NCBI GenBank assembly: GCA_034435035.1
Contig: DAOTXW010000016.1
Coordinates: 62,001-126,000 of the forward strand
Reading direction: 5' to 3'
From: JAHEME01 sp034435035
Lineage (GTDB): Bacteria > Chloroflexota > Anaerolineae > Aggregatilineales > UBA3940
Length of the DNA stretch: 64,000 bases
Shown here: in pieces, positions 49,249 through 58,087 of the stretch
Numbering within the stretch: the stretch's first letter is position 1
How the letters are laid out: the number at the start of each line of letters is the position of its first letter
Notes under the pieces: generated by a model
Told to the model about the DNA's origin: nothing
Databases searched by the model: none
Seen by the model: only the letters and a program-made list of their open reading frames with translations
Made by a program: the position numbers and the translations under genes

Positions 49249-49965
49249 ATGGATGAGATGTACACGCTGTCGGCAGAGATCTACGATGCCATCTATGCGT
49301 GGAAAGACTATGCCGCCGAGTCTGCTCTGGCAAGGCAGTTCATTGAGCGCTATGCGCTGATCCCGGTTCGCACCCTGCTGGACGTCGCCTGCGGCACGGG
49401 AAAGCATCTGGAGCACCTGAAGACGCACTATGCCGTCGAAGGGCTTGACCTGAACGAGCCGATGCTGGCTGTTGCCCGGCAGCGCCACCCCGGGGTGCCG
49501 TTCCATCAGGGTGACATGCACACGTTCGATCTCGGGCGGACGTTCGATGCTGTCACCTGCCTGTTCAGCGCCATCGGCTCGGCGCTGACTGAGCAGGACT
49601 TGAATCAGATCGCTGCGGCGCTGGCGCGCCACGTCGCGCCCGGTGGAGTCCTGCTGGTCGAGCCCTGGCTGCACCCGGATCGCTACCGTCCGGGCAGCCT
49701 GCATGCGCACTTCGTGGATGAGCCTGAACTCAAAGTGGCTCGCATGACGCACAGCCAGCTGGAAGATGGCTGCTCGGTCATGGACTTCCACTACCTGGTC
49801 GGTACGCCGCAGGGAATCCGCCACTTTGTGGAGCGGCTGACGGCTGGCCTGTTCACCGAAGCGCAGTACATCGGCGCTTTGCAAGCTGCCGGGCTGCGGG
49901 TAACCTATGATAGTGATGGCCTGCGGACCCACCGCGGGCTGCTGATCGGCGTCAAACCCCTGTGA
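49249..49965 (+). CDS. SAM-dependent class I methyltransferase
   Basis: A 238-residue Rossmann-fold methyltransferase. Motif I is TLLDVACGTGKHLEHL, motif II is VEGLDLNEPMLAVARQRHPG, motif III is DAVTCLFSAIGSAL, and motif IV is PGGVLLVEPWLHPD. This pattern matches class I UbiE/SAM-MT family members acting on small molecules. ATG 49249 is chosen because GAGGA lies 8 bases upstream; the reading from 49198 overlaps the previous gene. Acceptor unknown. Gene spacing of 16 bases links it to the HicB-DinB gene that follows. Confidence 0.9.
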   Translation: MDEMYTLSAEIYDAIYAWKDYAAESALARQFIERYALIPVRTLLDVACGTGKHLEHLKTHYAVEGLDLNEPMLAVARQRHPGVPFHQGDMHTFDLGRTFDAVTCLFSAIGSALTEQDLNQIAAALARHVAPGGVLLVEPWLHPDRYRPGSLHAHFVDEPELKVARMTHSQLEDGCSVMDFHYLVGTPQGIRHFVERLTAGLFTEAQYIGALQAAGLRVTYDSDGLRTHRGLLIGVKPL

Positions 49966-49981
49966 TCAGCAGGAGAGGTGT

Positions 49982-50701
49982 ATGCGCTATACGATGGGCG
50001 TCGAGGAAATCGAGCCGGATCGCTGGCTGGGGTGGGTCTTTGAGCTGCCCGGGTGTACCTGCCCCGCCGCCAGTCCGGCTGAGGCGCTGCAGCGTGCTCC
50101 GGACGATATCCAGGTGTACCTGACCTGGCAGGGTCGCTTCCACCAGGGGCTGGGGCCGCTGTTTGACACGGCTCCTGTCGAGGTCAAGATCACGGAAGTG
50201 TTCCGTCCCCGTGAGCCTGATGGGGCGGGCAACTCGCGGGCCTTCTTCGAGGATGATAAGCCGCCGTTCAAAAAGACCGAGCTGGCGGATGCCCTCGAAC
50301 TGCTGGCTCACAGCCGTCGTGAGCTGATGGCTCTCGTCCAACCTCTCAGTATCACCGAGCTGCAGGCGCCTATCAAGGGTGAGGTGCGCGGATCGCTGGC
50401 TAACATTCTGGACCATCTGGCCTGGGCCGAATGGTGGTACTGCGACCGCCTCGCGATGGCCTTCAACCGGGAGGAGATGTCCGAGGATCCCATTGCCAAG
50501 CTGGATCAGGTGCGGGCGTGGACACGTGCTCGCCTGCATGATCTGGTGGGCGAGCGGCGCGTCTTTGAGCAAATGGGTGAGAAGTGGTCAGCCCGTAAGC
50601 TGGTGCGCCGAACTCTGTGGCACGAACTGGATCATACCGCGCACATTGCCCGTATCCTCTCCGGGCAACCTGGCTCAGCGGGCAGCTATGTTGAGTTGTA
50701 G
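49982..50701 (+). CDS. HicB-like N-terminus fused to a DinB-like domain
   Basis: A 239-residue protein. Residues about 1-55 resemble a HicB/antitoxin-type beta fold (WLGWVFELPGCTCPAASPAE, EALQRAPDDIQVYL). From about residue 95 a DinB-like helical bundle follows, with candidate metal His in NILDHLAWAEWW and WHELDHTAHIARIL. No HicA toxin gene is adjacent, so a toxin-antitoxin role is unlikely. It is convergent with the MFS gene, 4 bases apart. GGAGAGG precedes the ATG. Function unknown. Confidence 0.78.
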   Translation: MRYTMGVEEIEPDRWLGWVFELPGCTCPAASPAEALQRAPDDIQVYLTWQGRFHQGLGPLFDTAPVEVKITEVFRPREPDGAGNSRAFFEDDKPPFKKTELADALELLAHSRRELMALVQPLSITELQAPIKGEVRGSLANILDHLAWAEWWYCDRLAMAFNREEMSEDPIAKLDQVRAWTRARLHDLVGERRVFEQMGEKWSARKLVRRTLWHELDHTAHIARILSGQPGSAGSYVEL

Positions 50702-50704
50702 CGG

Positions 50705-51874
50705 TTACTGCTGCCGTACCAGCAGCAGCAGAACCGCCACCGTTGCCAGATCGCAGACGGCAGCAGCGCTCACGTTGGCGATCAGCCCCATGCTGAACAG
50801 GGCCGGGCCCAGTAGCGCCCCGACGGCCCGCCCTACCAGGATGGCTGCGACGTTGGCCGCCATCATGGTCGCCCGTGTGTCGGGCATCAGCTCTGAGACC
50901 AGCGGGATCGAACTGACCAGCGCGAATTCGAAGGTGATGTAGAAGACGAACAGGCCCGCCAGCGCCCCCGGCAGGCTCGCGCTCAGGAACGGGAGCGCCA
51001 GGCAGGCTGCGGCATTCAGCAGCAGCCCCAGCGCAACCGACCGCCGCTTGCCGAGACCGTCCACGACGCCCACGACCAGCCCCTCGCCGCCCAGCTCTGC
51101 CACCCCAATCACTGCTGAGGCAGCTCCCAGCGCCGCGACCTTCAGTGCGAATGTCTGCTCCATCCACGCCCCGTAGACAATGTTGACCGTCTCATTGGCC
51201 AGGCTCATCAGCAGGCTCACTGACATCGCTGCCAGCGCGCCGGGATGACTCATTACCAGCCGCAGGCCGCCTGCCAGTGTAGGCCGCGAATCAGGGTGGG
51301 GCGGGTCGGGCGGCACGCTGCGCCAGACCAGCAGGGCGCTTCCCAGCGCCAGCCCGGCGATCCAGGGAAAGGGCGCCCGCCAGTCGGTCCGCCCGATCAG
51401 CCAGCCCACCAGGGGGATGCCAAATAGGAAAGACGCCGACCAGGCGATCTCAGTCAGCGCCAGCACCCGTCCGCGCTGCTCATAGACCACCTGATCGCTC
51501 AGGTACGCCAGCAGCGCTGTTTCAAAGATCCCCTTGCCCGCAGCGCCGAGAATGAGCGCAGCGAACAGCGTGGGCAGCCCCGGCAGCAGCGCCACTGACA
51601 CCAGGCCGGCAGCGAAGATGCCCAGCCCGATCAGCATCGCTTGCTGCCGCCCGCGCCGGTCGGCCAGCGAGCCGTACAGCGGGGCCAGCAGCCCCAGCAG
51701 CGCGCGCGCGGTGACCGCCTGCGCCACCGTGGCCAGGTCTACTCCCAGCCCGCGGGCGATTGCAGGCAGGAAGGGGTAGACCATCCGGTAGCCGGTGTTC
51801 AGGACGGTGCGCGTAGCGGTAAAAGCCGCCAGCTGCAAACGCAAGCGAGGCCGGGCAGGGGCATCTGGGGTCAC
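50705..51874 (-). CDS. Major facilitator superfamily transporter
   Basis: A 389-residue transporter with twelve predicted helices. It starts at LRLQLAAFTATRTVLNTG (helix 1) and has the loop-2 signature APLYGSLADRRGRQQAMLIG, the MFS motif A region. The other half carries a related sequence around LGKRRSVALGLLLNAAACL. The start is GTG 51874; a longer frame to 52204 adds about 110 residues of atypical composition and overlaps the lipoprotein gene promoter. Substrate cannot be inferred; drug or sugar export are the usual choices. Confidence 0.85.
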   Translation of the reverse strand: MTPDAPARPRLRLQLAAFTATRTVLNTGYRMVYPFLPAIARGLGVDLATVAQAVTARALLGLLAPLYGSLADRRGRQQAMLIGLGIFAAGLVSVALLPGLPTLFAALILGAAGKGIFETALLAYLSDQVVYEQRGRVLALTEIAWSASFLFGIPLVGWLIGRTDWRAPFPWIAGLALGSALLVWRSVPPDPPHPDSRPTLAGGLRLVMSHPGALAAMSVSLLMSLANETVNIVYGAWMEQTFALKVAALGAASAVIGVAELGGEGLVVGVVDGLGKRRSVALGLLLNAAACLALPFLSASLPGALAGLFVFYITFEFALVSSIPLVSELMPDTRATMMAANVAAILVGRAVGALLGPALFSMGLIANVSAAAVCDLATVAVLLLLVRQQ

Positions 51875-51901
51875 GGTCGTCTTCTCGATCGGCGGCAGGG
51901 C

Positions 51902-51913
51902 CCGATTGTAGCA
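51902..51913 (-). promoter_or_regulatory. Extended -10 promoter for the MFS gene
   Basis: On the minus strand TGCTACAAT ends in TACAAT (51910-51905), a TGn-extended -10. It lies 31 bases upstream of the GTG start. The -35 region is weak. Confidence 0.4.
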
Positions 51914-51928
51914 TACAACTGGCGCGGC

Positions 51929-51956
51929 TTGTATTTTGCCTGTGGGGACCCATAAT
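51929..51956 (+). promoter_or_regulatory. Promoter of the beta-propeller lipoprotein gene
   Basis: TTGTAT (51929-51934), a 16-base spacer and CATAAT (51951-51956) lie 46 bases before ATG 52002. It is divergent from and close to the MFS promoter. Confidence 0.4.
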
Positions 51957-52001
51957 TGATTTGGGGTGGGGAAGCTGCTTGATTGAGCCAGAGGAGGCAT
52001 T

Positions 52002-53630
52002 ATGGGTACAAAACAGGCACTGCGATGGCGAATGCTGCTGCTGGCTGCCTTGATGCTGCTGATGGGAGCGCTGGCTTGCGGGCCGGCGGCGTTGAATCCG
52101 GGTGTGCCGACTCTGGATGGGTCCCCGGCAGAGACGAGGGCTGCCGCTTCTGCCTCACCGGTCGCGCCGACCGCGCCGGCTGAGACCCCGATAGCCGTCT
52201 GCACGCCGCCGGCCTGCAGCCCGGATGAAGTTTACTTCTGCCCGGAAAGCTGCCCCGGCGGTTGTGGAACAATCTGCGCGACCGTCACGCCCCGGCCTCC
52301 TTTGGAGGGGTTATGGCCTGAAGGCCCGTGGCTTGTGATGGCCACTGCCGGCGATGGCGGCCTGCCGCACGCGCTGTGGGCCGCGAACCCGGACGGCTCC
52401 GGGCTCACCCGGCTGACCGGGCCTGATGAGTACCTGATCTGGCCGTATGATCTGTCCAGGGCGGTCGGTGGCCGCGGCCGGGTAGCCTTCATCACGGCCA
52501 GTGATTCGTATTTGCACAACCTGACTCTGCACCGGATCACGCTGCCCGGGCTGGATCGGCAGATCATCACGCCGTTGACCTCGATTGAAACTGAGCCACC
52601 GCCGGGCGATGCCGCCATCAGCTCGCCGCAGTTCGATATCGTCCGTGCCATCGCCGATGTTCAGTCGCTCGCCTGGTCTCACAACGGCCAGATCCTGGCC
52701 TTCATGAGCTCCCATGCCGGCTCGTCATCTGACCTCTATGTGTATTCCCCTGATGAGGAGACTATCGTCCGGTTGACCAATGGGCCCAGCCAGGGCATCA
52801 AGCCGGAATGGTCGCCTGATGACCGCTATGTCGTGCATTTCGGCGTCAGCAGCCTGGGCACCGGGGCCGGCTACGGGATGCAGGGCGCGTGGGCCGCCGC
52901 CGCCGATGGCTCCCAGGTGATCACCCTGTATGAGCCGGACAGCGGCGATGAGGGCATCTTCGGCTGGCCGGCCGCCGGCACAATGCTGGTGGCCAGCTGG
53001 CACCCGGACTGCGGCTGGCAGAACCTGCGCACTCTGGAGATCGAGACCGGCCGTGAGGCGCTGCGCTGGGCGGGCTGCTTCACCGATGCGGTCGTCGACT
53101 CCTACGGCGAGCGGGTGCTGATCGCGGTGGATGAATCGGTGGGGCAGATTGACCCGGACAGCCCGGCGGGCCTGCATCTGGTCAACCTGGGCGAGCTGGG
53201 GGCACTGACAGTATCCGAATCGCCTGCCTACGAGGTCAGCTGGAACTCGCCCACCTACTCCTTCTATGCGCGTACCGCGGACGGCCTGCTCACCGTATCG
53301 CCCGATGGGCAGCGCGTGCAGGCCATCGACCTGCAGACGGCTCTGCCGGTGATCGCGCCGGAAGGTGAGACCTGGGCTTTGCCTGGCGCGGGCTTTGAGG
53401 CGCCGCCCGGGCTGTGGCTCGGCCCGGCCAACCCGGCCTCTGCGCCGGCACAGGTGTTCGCCGAGCCCGTCAGCGCCGCGGCCTGGTCGCCCGATGGCCG
53501 CCATCTGTTGTTCTTCGGCGGCGGTGGGCTGTATGTGATCCGCAATGCCTTCCGCGAGGCGCAGCCGGAGCTGATCCAGCCGGGCTTCATCCCGATCGAT
53601 CGCGACAGCATGGCCTGGGTATGGCCGTAG
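52002..53630 (+). CDS. Beta-propeller (TolB/PD40-like) lipoprotein
   Basis: A 542-residue exported protein. A signal peptide ends at MGALAC (Cys26). A Pro/Ala-rich linker and a six-Cys cluster (Cys67, 72, 80, 84, 88, 92) follow. The rest reads as TolB/PD40-like propeller blades, including LWAANPDGSGLTRLTG, SLAWSHNGQILAFMSSHAG, KPEWSPDDRYVVHFG and AAAWSPDGRHLLFFGG. Such propellers bind peptides or glycans. Role unknown. GAGGAGG lies 4 bases before the ATG, and the start is firm. Confidence 0.8.
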   Translation: MGTKQALRWRMLLLAALMLLMGALACGPAALNPGVPTLDGSPAETRAAASASPVAPTAPAETPIAVCTPPACSPDEVYFCPESCPGGCGTICATVTPRPPLEGLWPEGPWLVMATAGDGGLPHALWAANPDGSGLTRLTGPDEYLIWPYDLSRAVGGRGRVAFITASDSYLHNLTLHRITLPGLDRQIITPLTSIETEPPPGDAAISSPQFDIVRAIADVQSLAWSHNGQILAFMSSHAGSSSDLYVYSPDEETIVRLTNGPSQGIKPEWSPDDRYVVHFGVSSLGTGAGYGMQGAWAAAADGSQVITLYEPDSGDEGIFGWPAAGTMLVASWHPDCGWQNLRTLEIETGREALRWAGCFTDAVVDSYGERVLIAVDESVGQIDPDSPAGLHLVNLGELGALTVSESPAYEVSWNSPTYSFYARTADGLLTVSPDGQRVQAIDLQTALPVIAPEGETWALPGAGFEAPPGLWLGPANPASAPAQVFAEPVSAAAWSPDGRHLLFFGGGGLYVIRNAFREAQPELIQPGFIPIDRDSMAWVWP

Positions 53631-53751
53631 CGCGCAGCGCCTCAGGTTTGGCTTTTTGCGCTGATGCGGGTATTGTTGGGGCTGCGGACGTCCTGGCGTT
53701 CGCAGCCCTGTTTCCTCGTGCTGCCTCCACACCTGTTCGAGGAGATTCCCC

Positions 53752-54771
53752 ATGCGCAAAGAAGTCATCCTCATCACCGGCGCGGCGGGCGAGATGGGCC
53801 AGGCGCTCATCCACCGGCTGGCCGCTGACGGCATCCGCAACATCCTGGCGCTGGACGTTAACCCGGTTCCCGAGCCGATCCGCAAGCGCTGCCAGGTGGC
53901 GCTCATCGGCGATATCCTGGACGAACGGCTGTTCAGCCGGCTGGTCAGCGAGTATGCGATCCCGTTGATCTACCACCTGGCGGCCCTGCTTTCCACACGG
54001 GCTGAGTTCACCCCTGAGGCCGCGCACCGGGTGAATGTCGAAGGCACCATGCACCTGCTCAAACTGGCTGTCGATCAGTCGGGGTGGCTCGGACGGCCCG
54101 TCAAGTTCCTCTTCCCCAGTTCGGTGGCCGTCTACGGGATCCCCGATCTGGCGACCAAGGCGCGTGCAGGCGCGGTGCGGGAGGACGAGTGGCTCTACCC
54201 GGCTACGATGTACGGCTGTAACAAGCTCTACGGCGAGCATCTGGGCCGCTACTATGCGCAGTATTACCGCCAGCTGGCCGCTGATCGCCCGCCCTATGGG
54301 GTGGATTTCCGATCCATCCGCTTTCCCGGGCTGATCAGCGCCTTCACGCTGCCAACCGGCGGCACCAGCGACTATGGCCCGGAGATGCTTCACCATGCGG
54401 CGCAGGGCAAGCCGTATGCCTGCTTCGTGCGCGAGGACACCCGGATGCCGTTCATGGCGATGCCGGATGCCATCAAGGCGCTGCTTGACCTCGAGCGCGC
54501 CCCGCGTGAGAAGCTGACCCGGCTGATCTATAACATCGCGGCCTTCAACCCATCGGCGGCGGATATCTACGAGCGCACACGCCGGGCGTTCCCCGCTGCC
54601 GAGGTGACCTTTTCGCCGGATCCAAAGCGGCAGGGGATCGTCGATACCTGGCCCGAAGATCAGGCAGATGCCGCCGCCCGGCAGGACTGGGGCTGGCAGC
54701 CGGACTATGACATCGACCGCGCCTTCGATGAATACCTGATCCCCAATATCCGCAGCCGCTACTCGGCGTGA
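53752..54771 (+). CDS. SDR-family NAD-dependent epimerase/dehydratase (threonine dehydrogenase-like)
   Basis: A 339-residue extended SDR. The nucleotide site is Gly10-x2-Gly13-x2-Gly16 (TGAAGEMGQ), and the catalytic pair is Tyr154 and Lys158 (YGCNKLYGE) with Ser in FPSSVAVYG. RMPFMAMPDAIKALLDLE and RFPGLISAFTLPTGGTSDY are strongly reminiscent of bacterial L-threonine 3-dehydrogenase of the SDR type. UDP-galactose epimerase-like substrates cannot be excluded. GGAG lies 7 bases before the ATG. It precedes an M3 peptidase gene by 33 bases. Confidence 0.85.
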   Translation: MRKEVILITGAAGEMGQALIHRLAADGIRNILALDVNPVPEPIRKRCQVALIGDILDERLFSRLVSEYAIPLIYHLAALLSTRAEFTPEAAHRVNVEGTMHLLKLAVDQSGWLGRPVKFLFPSSVAVYGIPDLATKARAGAVREDEWLYPATMYGCNKLYGEHLGRYYAQYYRQLAADRPPYGVDFRSIRFPGLISAFTLPTGGTSDYGPEMLHHAAQGKPYACFVREDTRMPFMAMPDAIKALLDLERAPREKLTRLIYNIAAFNPSAADIYERTRRAFPAAEVTFSPDPKRQGIVDTWPEDQADAAARQDWGWQPDYDIDRAFDEYLIPNIRSRYSA

Positions 54772-54804
54772 GCACACAGACCCTGGTCGTCAAAGGAGAG
54801 AATC

Positions 54805-56556
54805 ATGCTGCAGGGACTGCCCGGATACGCGCTGGACATCATGGACTGGGACTGGCCGCGCTTTGAGCCGTATGCCGCCGATCTGGCCGGGCGCGAGCTC
54901 ACTGCTGCGACAGTTGAGGAGTGGCTGACTGACTGGACTCGCCTCACCGATCTGCTTCATGAACGCTATTCGAGGCTCTATAATGCGACGCAGCTCAATA
55001 CGACCGACGAGGCGGCGCGCGAGGCTTTCATGGCCTTCCTGGACACCATCTACCCGCGGGCGAAGGAGATGGAGCAGAAGCTCAGAGAGAAGCTGCTGGC
55101 CAGCGGACTGGAGCCGGCAGGCTTTGCCATCCCGCTGCGCAACATGCGCGCTGAGGCCGATCTCTACCGGGAGGAAAACATCCCGCTGCTCACCGAGCAC
55201 CAGAAGCTCGGCCTGAACTACGACCGCATCATCAGCGGCCAGACCATCCAGTGGGACGGGCAGGAGGTGACTCCCGCCCAGCTTGTCCCGCTGGTGCAGA
55301 ACGCTGACCGGGCCACCCGTGAGCGGGCCTGGCGGCAGATGTCGGCTCGCGTGCTGGCCGATCGTCAGGCCATCAACGACAACTGGCGCAAACTGATGGC
55401 GGTGCGCCGGCAGATCGCTGCCAATGCGGGCAAGTCAGACTACCGCGCCTATGCCTGGCAGGAGAAGCTGCGCTTTGACTATACCCCCGACGATGCCGCG
55501 ACCTTCCATGCGGCGATCGAGACGGCGGTTGTCCCGGCGACGGCCCGCGTCTACGAGCGCCGCCGCCGCCGCTACGGCATTGACAGCCTGCGGCCCTGGG
55601 ATGTCGGCGTCGATGTGATGCGCAGCACTGATGTCAGCGGCGACCCGCTCAACCGTCCGCCGATCGCGCCCTTCAGCACCGTCGATGAGCTGGAGGACAA
55701 GGGCGCGGCGGTGTTCCATCAGGTGGACCCGGTCCTGGGCGAGCACTTCGAGATCATGCGCCGCGAGCGCCTGCTGGATCTGGCCAACTACAAGGGTAAG
55801 GCCCCCGGTGCCTACTGCATGCCGCTGCCCTCCATCCAGCGTCCCTGGGTCCTGATGAACGCCGTGGGCCGTCCATCCGACGTTGACACACTGCTGCACG
55901 AGATCGGTCATGCGTTCCACGAGTTTGAGGGCTATACGGGCGGAAAGCTTCCCTACTACCAGCTGCGCGACTCGCCGATGGAGTTCAACGAGGTCGCCTC
56001 GATGGCGATGGAGCTGCTTGCTTCCCCCTACCTGACGCACGATCACGGCGGCTTCTATACCCCGGAGGAGGCTGCCCGCGTGATGGTCGAGCATCTGGAA
56101 GGTATGCTGATCTTCTGGCCCTACATGGCAGTAGTCGATGCCTTCAACCACTGGGCGCATACCCATGAGGCCGGCGACGATCCCGCGGCCTGTGACGCGA
56201 AGTGGGGCGATCTGTGGGATCGCTTCATCGTCGGCGTGGACTGGAGCGGGCTGGAAGACGAGAAGGTCACCGGCTGGCACCGCAAGCTGCACATCCACCG
56301 CGTGCCGTTCTACTACATCGAATACGGGCTGGCGCAGCTCGGCGCGGTGCAGGTGTGGCGCAACGCCCTCTCAGATCAGGCTGGCGCGGTAGCGGCTTAC
56401 CGTCATGCGCTGTCACTGGGGGGATCGGTGACCCTGCCAGAACTGTACCGCGCGGCGGGCGCGACGTTCGCTTTTGACGCTGCCCCGCTGGGGGAGGCCG
56501 TTGCGCTGATTGAGCATACCATCGAGCGGCTGGAAACAGCGATGGGGCTGTCCTGA
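54805..56556 (+). CDS. M3 family oligoendopeptidase
   Basis: A 583-residue cytoplasmic zinc oligopeptidase of the PepF/M3B type. The zinc site is His365-Glu366-x2-His369 (HEIGHAFHEFEG), with a downstream Glu in FNEVASMAMELL. A long helical N-terminal region forms the peptide channel. It cleaves short peptides during turnover. AGGAG lies 6 bases before the ATG. A clear paralogue lies at 58088 (shared AYxWxxxxRFDYTP, RPWD, QLGAVQVWRNAL). The stop overlaps the possible small membrane ORF. Confidence 0.93.
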   Translation: MLQGLPGYALDIMDWDWPRFEPYAADLAGRELTAATVEEWLTDWTRLTDLLHERYSRLYNATQLNTTDEAAREAFMAFLDTIYPRAKEMEQKLREKLLASGLEPAGFAIPLRNMRAEADLYREENIPLLTEHQKLGLNYDRIISGQTIQWDGQEVTPAQLVPLVQNADRATRERAWRQMSARVLADRQAINDNWRKLMAVRRQIAANAGKSDYRAYAWQEKLRFDYTPDDAATFHAAIETAVVPATARVYERRRRRYGIDSLRPWDVGVDVMRSTDVSGDPLNRPPIAPFSTVDELEDKGAAVFHQVDPVLGEHFEIMRRERLLDLANYKGKAPGAYCMPLPSIQRPWVLMNAVGRPSDVDTLLHEIGHAFHEFEGYTGGKLPYYQLRDSPMEFNEVASMAMELLASPYLTHDHGGFYTPEEAARVMVEHLEGMLIFWPYMAVVDAFNHWAHTHEAGDDPAACDAKWGDLWDRFIVGVDWSGLEDEKVTGWHRKLHIHRVPFYYIEYGLAQLGAVQVWRNALSDQAGAVAAYRHALSLGGSVTLPELYRAAGATFAFDAAPLGEAVALIEHTIERLETAMGLS

Positions 56557-56879
56557 ACACATCACCGGATTCCCCGGGGAGGCTCCGCCGGTGGGGCCTC
56601 CCCGCTGCGGCTGCCCTTTTCGCTGCTCTGCGCCTGATCGCCTGCCTGCTGCTCGCAGCAGGCGGCTGGCAAGGCGGCGGCCCGCCCGGCTTCGCCGGCC
56701 CGGGGATGTTGTGCGCCGGACTCATTGTCACCCCACGCCTTCAGGTGGGTGTGGCCTGGGTATCCCTGCTATCCAGCTATCTGCCGCCGCTGGCGCTGTC
56801 GCCCTATGCGGCCTGTGTCACCCTCCCGCAGGCGCTGAGGCTACCCGGCCTGCACCATGAATGGATGTTTCCTCCCTGA
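56553..56879 (+). CDS. Possible small membrane protein between M3 peptidase and aminotransferase
   Basis: An open frame of about 108 codons fills the gap between the two genes. It reads as hydrophobic helices (LPAAAALFAALRLIACLLLA, GMLCAGLIVTPRLQVGVAW, LLSSYLPPLALSPYAAC) and ends in LHHEWMFPP. The other frames there have no such pattern. No ATG, GTG or TTG starts it near its beginning; CTG 56553, overlapping the M3 stop, is the only candidate, and an internal ATG is far in. It may be a decayed or unusual-start gene. Confidence 0.35.
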   Translation: MNTSPDSPGRLRRWGLPAAAALFAALRLIACLLLAAGGWQGGGPPGFAGPGMLCAGLIVTPRLQVGVAWVSLLSSYLPPLALSPYAACVTLPQALRLPGLHHEWMFPP

Positions 56880-58084
56880 AACGCGCTATGGCTGACTTTT
56901 CCCCTGAATCGCTGAGAACGCTTTTTTGGCTGGAACCGGACGTCATTTTCCTCAATCACGGCTCGTTTGGCGCCGTGCCGCGCCCGGTCTTCGAGGAGTT
57001 TCAGGAGTGGCAGCGCCGGCTGGAACGCCAGCCAGTGCGCTTCCTGGCCCGTGAATTGAACGATCATCTGCGCGTCGCGCGCGAAGCGCTGGGCAGCTAC
57101 CTCAACGCTCCCCCGGACGATGTGGCTTTCGTGCCCAATGCGACGGCTGGGGTCAACCTGGTGGCGCGTTCGCTCACACTCGCTCCGGGCGACGAGGTGC
57201 TGACAACCGACCACGAGTACGGAGCCTGCAACTACGTCTGGGACTTCGTCTCCCGCCGTACCGGGGCGGTCGTCGTGCGTCAGCCCATCCCTGTGCCTCT
57301 GACCTCGGCGGAATCCATCGTCGAGGCGATCTGGCAGGGCGTCACCCCCCGCACCCGGGTGATTTTCCTCAGCCACATCACCTCGCCGACCGCGCTGCAC
57401 CTGCCGGTCGAGGCGATCTGCCGCCGCGCTCGCGAAGCGGGTATCCTGACCCTCATCGATGGAGCGCACGCGCCGGGGCACATCCCGCTCGATCTGGCGG
57501 CCGTCGGCGCGGATTTCTACACCGGCAACTGTCACAAGTGGCTGTCAGCCCCGCGGAGTGCCGGCTTCCTGTACGCGCGGCCTGAGCACCAGCCGATGCT
57601 CGATCCGCTGATCGTCAGCTGGGGCTGGGGGGACAATGACTTCGACACCGGCTCACGCTTCCTCGATATGCTCCAGTGGCCGGGCACGCAGGATCCATCC
57701 GCCTACCTGTCTGTCCCGGGTGCCATTCGCTTCCAGCAGGAGCACAACTGGGAAGCGGTGCGCCGGCGCTGCCACGATCTCGCCCGGCAGGCGGCCCGGC
57801 GCATCGGCGATCTGACCGGCCTGCCGGCACTGTCCCCGCCGGAAGGCGGCTTCACGCATCAGATGGTCAGCCTGCTGCTGCCGCGCCTGGCCGATCGGCG
57901 CGCATTTCAGGCCCGTCTGTATCGCGACTACCGCATTGAGATCCCCTGCGTGGATTGGGGGCCGCATCACCTGATTCGGGTGTCGGTACAGGGCTACAAT
58001 ACCCCGGCTGAGATCGACGCCCTGCTGAACGCGCTGGCTGATCTGCTGCCTCAGGCCGCTGTGAGTGATGCTCCAGGAGAGTGA
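56861..58084 (+). CDS. Class V aminotransferase (isopenicillin-N epimerase-like)
   Basis: A 407-residue PLP enzyme. FLNHGSFGAVPRPVFEEFQ begins the fold, FVPNATAGVNLVARSL and TTDHEYGACN lie in the PLP domain, and TLIDGAHAPGHIPLDL holds the PLP-binding Asp and His. NCHKWLSAPRSAGFLY contains the Schiff-base Lys. The style is that of isopenicillin-N epimerase/cysteine-desulfurase-like class V enzymes; substrate unknown. Start is ATG 56861 or ATG 56888; neither has a good ribosome site. It sits between two M3 peptidase paralogues, 4 bases before the second. Confidence 0.88.
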   Translation: MDVSSLKRAMADFSPESLRTLFWLEPDVIFLNHGSFGAVPRPVFEEFQEWQRRLERQPVRFLARELNDHLRVAREALGSYLNAPPDDVAFVPNATAGVNLVARSLTLAPGDEVLTTDHEYGACNYVWDFVSRRTGAVVVRQPIPVPLTSAESIVEAIWQGVTPRTRVIFLSHITSPTALHLPVEAICRRAREAGILTLIDGAHAPGHIPLDLAAVGADFYTGNCHKWLSAPRSAGFLYARPEHQPMLDPLIVSWGWGDNDFDTGSRFLDMLQWPGTQDPSAYLSVPGAIRFQQEHNWEAVRRRCHDLARQAARRIGDLTGLPALSPPEGGFTHQMVSLLLPRLADRRAFQARLYRDYRIEIPCVDWGPHHLIRVSVQGYNTPAEIDALLNALADLLPQAAVSDAPGE

Positions 58085-58087
58085 TCT

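Noticed and set aside
49982..50701. HicAB toxin-antitoxin system
   Set aside because: Only a HicB-like N-terminal fold fused to DinB is present; no HicA gene is adjacent.
51875..52204. N-terminal extension of the MFS transporter
   Set aside because: It would add 110 residues lacking transporter features, run through the promoter pair, and overlap the signal peptide of the divergent lipoprotein gene.
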